Below are positions 7,731 through 11,031 of a DNA stretch of 11,031 nt, one piece after another. The position numbers were made by a program, and so were the translations under genes. Below the pieces are notes generated by a model. It had not been told where the DNA came from and made no database searches. It saw only the letters and a list, made by a program, of their open reading frames with translations. Every line of letters starts with the position of its first letter. The first letter of the stretch is position 1. Origin of the DNA: Bordetella parapertussis (GTDB lineage: Bacteria > Pseudomonadota > Gammaproteobacteria > Burkholderiales > Burkholderiaceae_C); NCBI GenBank assembly GCA_945871945.1, contig CAMBXY010000039.1:1-11031 (forward strand), read 5' to 3'.

Positions 7731-8894
7731 TTAGGGCTTAGCCGGTGAGGGGGTAACGGGGGCGCTGCTTGACGTGTGAACAACCAAACCTTCGCGCAAC
7801 GCACCTGCATTGCTTAGCAAAATCAGGCTCTGGGCGGGCAAGCCACTGACCTCGACCCAAACCGTGGTGTCGGTTTGTCCGGGCAACATGCCACGCAAAC
7901 CGGTTTTCACACGGTGGTGAACCACCTTGCGGTTTTCAATGACCTGCACATAAGGCTCGGGCTTGTCGGTGCGAACCGCGTCAAGGGGAATGGCCACGGC
8001 AGTGTGTTGACCTAAAGCCAGCTGACCTTGACCATACAAACCTTGTCGCAAACCGCCGACGCTGTCTAAGCGCAAATACACCAACACGCTGCGGCTGCCC
8101 GCCTGCACATTCGGGTTGATGCGTTGCACCTTGGCGCTCACAGCTTGGGTTCTGCCTTCAATTTGCAGCATGGCTTGTTGGCCTATGCGTACATCAATGG
8201 AGTCTGCAGGACTCAGTGTGGCCTCAAGTTCCAAGCTGTTGATGTCGACCAACTCAAGCAAGCGTCCATCCACGGCGACACGCTCGCCAGGCTGGGCCAA
8301 ACGGGCTGAGACCTGACCTGAGATGGGCGAGGTAAGTACCGCGTCATCGAGCACTTTGCGGGAAACATCAGCCCCAGCGAGTGCGGCCTTGTAGGTGGCT
8401 TCTGCGCCGGCCAAGCTGGACAGCGAAGTTTCCAGCGCGGTGACAGAGATAAAACCTTTGTCCACCAATGATTTGTTGTTGTCGTATTGGCGCTTGGCGA
8501 TGTCAACTTGGGCTTTGGCTGCCTCAGCCTGCTGCTCGGCTTGGCGCAGTCTGCGCTGGTATTCGCTGGGGTCTATGCGCGCGACCACTTGGCCGGCTTT
8601 GACGCTGTCACCTTCGCGCAGTTTCAACTCGGTGATTTCGCCGGCGACGCGCGACTTGATGAGCACGGTATTGACCGCTTTGAGAGTACCAGAGACAGGC
8701 AGGTTTTGAAGCAAACGCTGCTCTACCGCGAGCAAGGTGGCGCTGGCAGGGATTTCAAACACGGCAGGTGCAACAGGTGTTGCAACCGTTGGGGCTGCAG
8801 GCGGTGCGGCAGCACGCATATACCAAGCGGCGCCGCCCAGCATGGCCGCAGACAGCAAAATGACGCCACCCCAGCCTTTGATTTTGAAATTCAT
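7731..8894 (-). CDS. RND efflux periplasmic adaptor (membrane fusion protein)
   Basis: The predicted 387-residue adaptor links the RND permease to TolC. An N-terminal hydrophobic stretch (about 9-25) has no lipobox, so the protein is probably anchored by an uncleaved helix or exported by Sec. An Ala/Pro-rich linker (29-50) follows. The two lipoyl half-motifs are at LIKSRVAGEITELKLREGDSVKAGQ (78-102) and TSPISGQVSARLAQPGERV (188-206). Between them is an alpha-helical hairpin (about 112-182) rich in Ala, Gln and charged residues. The beta-barrel and membrane-proximal domains follow, and the C-terminal tail is rich in Ser, Pro and Ala. The ATG at 8894 was chosen because it has GGAG nine bases upstream and gives a proper anchor; an ATG at 9026 would overlap tetR by almost 100 bases. 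The gene follows tetR by 34 bases and precedes the permease by three. Confidence 0.95.
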   Translation of the reverse strand: MNFKIKGWGGVILLSAAMLGGAAWYMRAAAPPAAPTVATPVAPAVFEIPASATLLAVEQRLLQNLPVSGTLKAVNTVLIKSRVAGEITELKLREGDSVKAGQVVARIDPSEYQRRLRQAEQQAEAAKAQVDIAKRQYDNNKSLVDKGFISVTALETSLSSLAGAEATYKAALAGADVSRKVLDDAVLTSPISGQVSARLAQPGERVAVDGRLLELVDINSLELEATLSPADSIDVRIGQQAMLQIEGRTQAVSAKVQRINPNVQAGSRSVLVYLRLDSVGGLRQGLYGQGQLALGQHTAVAIPLDAVRTDKPEPYVQVIENRKVVHHRVKTGLRGMLPGQTDTTVWVEVSGLPAQSLILLSNAGALREGLVVHTSSSAPVTPSPAKP

Positions 8895-8903
8895 CTGTGC
8901 CTG

Positions 8904-8907
8904 CTCC
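8904..8907 (-). promoter_or_regulatory. Ribosome binding site fixing the adaptor start
   Basis: On the minus strand GGAG lies nine bases before the ATG ending at 8894, in the gap after tetR. It supports this start over the in-frame ATG at 9026, which lies inside tetR. Confidence 0.7.
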
Positions 8908-8928
8908 GAAAAAAATAAAACTACCGGC

Positions 8929-9582
8929 TCAAGGCTGGCGCCAACCTTGAACCAAGAAGTCCACATGACTTCGTAAAAAAGTCTCTGGGTTGAGTGTGTT
9001 GTGTGAGGCGTTGCAAGCCAAGGCATGCTTGCACATGGTCACATACAGAATTGCACTGACCAAACTGTGCACCGCTTGTTCGGTATTGAAAACCACAAAC
9101 TCACCGCGATCAATACCGCGTTGCAAGATGCGCTGAAACAACTCATTTCCTGGGCGTATGACTTCTTGGTCATAAAACTGCACCACTTCGGGAAAATTGT
9201 TGGCCTCACTCATCACCAGTTTGGTGATGCCACTGGCATCGGTTGAGCCAATTCGCTGCCACCACGAGAGCATGGCGTACTGCAGCATATCGGGGCTTGT
9301 GCCTTTAAATTCTTCAAACTCTTGGTTCCAAGCAGGAAAATGGTCGGCCAAATTGGCGCGTATCACCGCTTTGAACAAATCTTCTTTGCTGGAAAAATAA
9401 AGAAACAAGGTTCCCTTGGATACGCCAGCGCTGGCGGCCACATCTTCGACTTTGGTGGCAGAAAAACCTTTGCTCACAAACAGACTGAGCGCTGCATCGA
9501 GCAACTCGCCAGGGCGCGCCTCTTTGCGGCGTTCGCGCTTATGCGTGCTGGATGTTTCGGTGAAAAAAGGGGTGGTTTGCAT
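8929..9582 (-). CDS. TetR-family transcriptional regulator, probable repressor of the efflux operon
   Basis: The predicted protein has 217 residues, a normal TetR size. A basic N-terminal arm (HKRERRKEARPGELL, 14-28) leads into the TetR DNA-binding domain: ALSLFVSKGFSATKVEDVAASAGVSKGTLFLYFSSKEDLF, residues 31-70, with the helix-turn-helix around 43-62. The rest is an alpha-helical ligand-binding and dimerisation domain with little sequence conservation, so the inducer is unknown. The gene is first in the run tetR, adaptor, RND permease, methyltransferase, tolC, the usual place for a local repressor of a pump. The ATG at 9582 was preferred over an upstream TTG (9636) that lies inside the neighbouring gene and would prepend 18 residues not typical of the family. 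An imperfect palindrome lies just upstream of this start and is the likely autoregulatory operator. A Shine-Dalgarno is not obvious. Confidence 0.93.
   Translation of the reverse strand: MQTTPFFTETSSTHKRERRKEARPGELLDAALSLFVSKGFSATKVEDVAASAGVSKGTLFLYFSSKEDLFKAVIRANLADHFPAWNQEFEEFKGTSPDMLQYAMLSWWQRIGSTDASGITKLVMSEANNFPEVVQFYDQEVIRPGNELFQRILQRGIDRGEFVVFNTEQAVHSLVSAILYVTMCKHALACNASHNTLNPETFLRSHVDFLVQGWRQP
8930..8949 (-). repeat. Near-perfect 20-base palindrome spanning the tetR stop codon (possible attenuator or mRNA hairpin)
   Basis: The plus-strand sequence CAAGGCTGGCGCCAACCTTG is symmetric at nine of ten base pairs, and the tenth is a G-U wobble in the minus-strand transcript. It covers the end of tetR including two bases of its stop codon. 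In the tetR-to-adaptor mRNA it would fold as an eight-pair stem with a four-base loop. A U-rich run (minus strand of 8909-8920) follows nine bases later, just before the adaptor Shine-Dalgarno. The distance is too long for a standard intrinsic terminator. It may attenuate transcription, protect mRNA or bind a protein. The structure is seen in the sequence; the function is inferred. Confidence 0.4.
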
Positions 9583-9586
9583 ATTA

Positions 9587-9606
9587 ATGACTGACTGGTT
9601 AGTAAT
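9587..9606. promoter_or_regulatory. Putative TetR operator upstream of tetR
   Basis: The sequence ATGACTGACTGGTTAGTAAT is an imperfect palindrome with seven of ten base pairs symmetric. Its core, ACTGAC-TG-GTTAGT, has five of six symmetric pairs. It starts five bases upstream of the tetR ATG and covers the stop codon (9599-9601) of the preceding ElyC-type gene. The size and placement fit a TetR dimer site for autorepression. A matching promoter would have to lie inside the end of the ElyC-type gene; no strong -35/-10 pair was recognised there. Confidence 0.5.
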
Positions 9607-10360
9607 GTAACCGACCCAGCCACTCGTGTAAAACAATTCTCGTTTTTTCTAAGCCGCCCGCTGAGGGTAAAAAATCGGTGTCCCAGCGAAGTGGTGGTTG
9701 TACATAGCCCATGGGGGCAGGCAGCACCTGAAATCCAGCGGCCTCAAACTGCATCTTGCTGCGTTGCATATGCCAGTCATGGGTGACCAAGGCAATGCGG
9801 GTGATGCCTTGGGCGGACAAAAGCGCGTAAGAGCGAAGTGCGTTTTCCCGTGTGTCGCGGGATTCACCATCGCTGATAGAAAAACTCATGCCGAAATCGC
9901 GCTGCAATATAAAAGCCGCCACTTGCGCCTCGGTTTGGGTCTGCGCTGAGGAAGCACCCCAGCCCTTGCCGCCGCTGAAAACCAGCGGCAAATCGTGAAG
10001 CGTCTTCAAATACCTGCCGTAGACCAAACGTTGGTGGGCAAGCGGGCTGAGGATGGGTTGACCATACTCAGGCGCAAAAAGTTCTACGCCACCGCCCAGC
10101 ACCACAATCGCTTGCACTTTTTGCAAATCAGTAGGGGCAATAGGTGGATAGCTGCGCAGCAAAAGATGGTTCAAGCCATAAGCGCTGGCCGAACAAGACA
10201 GCACCCACAGCAGCAATGCACCGCTGAGCATGGCCGCTTGCGCCCAGCGTTTTGAAAATCGCAGCAGCAGCAAACCCGCGAAAATCAGCAGCAAGGGGCT
10301 GGCGGGGGGCAGCATCAGAGCTGACAGCAGTGGTTTGAGAGGACCTATCCAAGAAAACAT
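9599..10360 (-). CDS. ElyC/YdcF-type inner-membrane protein (DUF218)
   Basis: The 253-residue protein has two N-terminal membrane segments (about 20-34 and 42-60) and a DUF218 domain that should face the periplasm. The opening LMLPPASPLLLIFAGLLLLRF resembles the N-terminus of E. coli ElyC, a factor needed for normal peptidoglycan and envelope-lipid metabolism at low temperature. Conserved DUF218 elements are AIVVLGGG (84-91), a SGGKGWG glycine-rich loop (129-135), SRDTRENA (167-174), LVTHDWHMQRS (191-201) and the C-terminal HEWLGRLHY. The function of this domain is poorly defined; links to envelope biogenesis and vancomycin tolerance (SanA) are known only for relatives. The start fits the ElyC-like membrane topology, though no strong Shine-Dalgarno precedes it. 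The gene is divergent from msrA. Its end lies 16 bases before the tetR start, so some read-through into the pump operon is possible. Confidence 0.88.
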   Translation of the reverse strand: MFSWIGPLKPLLSALMLPPASPLLLIFAGLLLLRFSKRWAQAAMLSGALLLWVLSCSASAYGLNHLLLRSYPPIAPTDLQKVQAIVVLGGGVELFAPEYGQPILSPLAHQRLVYGRYLKTLHDLPLVFSGGKGWGASSAQTQTEAQVAAFILQRDFGMSFSISDGESRDTRENALRSYALLSAQGITRIALVTHDWHMQRSKMQFEAAGFQVLPAPMGYVQPPLRWDTDFLPSAGGLEKTRIVLHEWLGRLHY

Positions 10361-10401
10361 TCTTAAAGGATAACCATATTGCCCCTTTGTTACTTCAGCC
10401 C

Positions 10402-10430
10402 TTGCGCAAACCCTCGAAAAAAATTGTCAT
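10402..10430 (+). promoter_or_regulatory. Possible weak sigma70 promoter of msrA
   Basis: TTGCGC (10402-10407) and TGTCAT (10425-10430) are separated by 17 bases and match the sigma70 consensus at three and four of six positions. Transcription would start about 13-15 bases before the msrA ATG. The match is modest and could be chance. Confidence 0.3.
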
Positions 10431-10450
10431 CAGTGGCTAAGATCGTTGAT

Positions 10451-10990
10451 ATGGCAAATTCCATCATTACCTTGGGCGGCGGCTGTTTCTGGTGCACAGA
10501 AGCGGTGTATGTGTGTGTGCGCGGCGTCACGGGCGTGGAGTCGGGCTACAGCAATGGTCTGGGACCCGCTCGCCCAAGCTACGAACAAGTCTGTACGGGG
10601 CAGACCGGCTTTAACGAAGTGGTGCGCTTGCAGTTCGACGACAGCATCATTGGCTTACGGGATATTTTGACTATTTTTTTCGAAATTCACGACCCCACCA
10701 GCTTGAACCGTCAAGGCAATGATGTGGGTACCCAGTACCGAAGTGGCATCTATGTGTCCAACGACGCAGACCATATGGCGGTCTTGCAGTTCATTTCGGA
10801 AGTGACCAGCCTTGGTGAATTCGATAGCCCCATCGTCACCGAGGTCAAGCCGCTAGAGCACTATTGGCCTGCCGAGGACTATCACCAAAATTATTTTCAA
10901 AACCACCCACACCAAGGCTATTGCACCTTTGTGGTTGCGCCCAAGGTGAAAAAACTCCACCAGCATTTTGCGCAGTGGCTGAAAGCTTAA
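10451..10990 (+). CDS. msrA: Peptide-methionine (S)-S-oxide reductase MsrA
   Basis: The 179-residue enzyme reduces the S epimer of methionine sulfoxide in oxidised proteins and free methionine, using thioredoxin for recycling. The catalytic motif GGCFWCTEA (10-18) carries the nucleophile C12. YEQVCTGQTGFNEVV (44-58), FEIHDPTSLNRQGNDVGTQYRS (77-98) and YHQNYFQNHPHQGYC (144-158) follow, with C158 a likely resolving cysteine. The usual TGHAE is TGFNE here, a small departure near the active-site region; the neighbouring glutamate is kept. The length is normal for a cytoplasmic single-domain MsrA without a fused MsrB. The ATG at 10451 was chosen because it begins four residues before the conserved core strand. 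An upstream TTG (10379) would add 24 unrelated residues. The Shine-Dalgarno is weak. It is transcribed away from the ElyC-type gene. Confidence 0.97.
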   Translation: MANSIITLGGGCFWCTEAVYVCVRGVTGVESGYSNGLGPARPSYEQVCTGQTGFNEVVRLQFDDSIIGLRDILTIFFEIHDPTSLNRQGNDVGTQYRSGIYVSNDADHMAVLQFISEVTSLGEFDSPIVTEVKPLEHYWPAEDYHQNYFQNHPHQGYCTFVVAPKVKKLHQHFAQWLKA

Positions 10991-10999
10991 AACCTGTCT

Positions 11000-11018
11000 A
11001 AGGCGCTAAGCGCTTTTT
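11000..11018 (+). terminator. Likely rho-independent terminator after msrA
   Basis: Ten bases after the msrA stop, AAGGCGC and GCGCTTT can pair around a TAA loop, giving seven pairs including one G-U. The T-run (five T in total) continues past the stem. The stem core is only four or five strong pairs, so efficiency is uncertain. Confidence 0.5.
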
Positions 11019-11031
11019 GTCCCATTGACCA

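Noticed and set aside
8895..9026. A longer adaptor form starting from ATG at 9026
   Set aside because: It would overlap tetR by almost 100 bases and place 44 unrelated residues before the membrane anchor, whereas ATG 8894 has GGAG at a good distance.
10379..10450. A longer MsrA form starting from TTG at 10379
   Set aside because: The extra 24 residues do not look like MsrA or a clean signal peptide, and the region more likely holds the promoter.

Overview
The window looks like an ordinary chromosomal segment of a Gram-negative proteobacterium. A betaproteobacterium of the order Burkholderiales is most likely. This rests on a complete tripartite RND pump with an outer-membrane channel, several Sec signal peptides, an ElyC-type envelope protein, moderate GC content, and a PIMT-like methyltransferase directly upstream of a tolC gene, an arrangement I associate with that order. 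The taxonomic call is inference from gene content, not from a marker gene. I see no rRNA, tRNA, insertion sequence, CRISPR array, phage gene or plasmid gene.

Layout, left to right. (1) 66-2059, minus strand: two exported phospholipid-related hydrolases, a CDP-diacylglycerol pyrophosphatase (upstream) and a glycerophosphodiester phosphodiesterase (downstream), 62 bases apart and probably co-transcribed. (2) 2060-2150: a short divergent control region with two palindromic elements built from the same CATCA/TGATG half-site. (3) 2151-2504, plus strand: a small cupin-fold protein whose metal-binding histidines appear to be replaced. Its 3' end overlaps the 3' end of tolC by 23 bases. (4) 2482-9582, minus strand: a tightly packed five-gene efflux operon in the order tetR, membrane fusion protein, RND permease, PIMT-like methyltransferase, tolC. 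Intergenic gaps are 34, 3, 33 and 23 bases. (5) 9599-10360, minus strand: an ElyC/YdcF-type (DUF218) inner-membrane protein whose stop codon lies inside the putative TetR operator. (6) 10451-10990, plus strand: msrA, divergent from the ElyC-type gene and followed by a likely terminator.

How the genes work together. The TetR protein probably represses its own operon. The adaptor, permease and TolC would form a complete drug or metabolite exporter across both membranes. The methyltransferase inside that operon is the odd member: its SAM-binding motif is intact, but hallmark isoaspartate-recognition motifs are changed. The lipid hydrolase pair would act on CDP-diacylglycerol and glycerophosphodiesters at or outside the inner membrane.

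No wholly new multi-gene system is evident. The points most worth a second look are the divergent PIMT-like protein in the pump operon, the histidine-free cupin, the cysteine-rich CDP-diacylglycerol pyrophosphatase, and three palindromes at control points.
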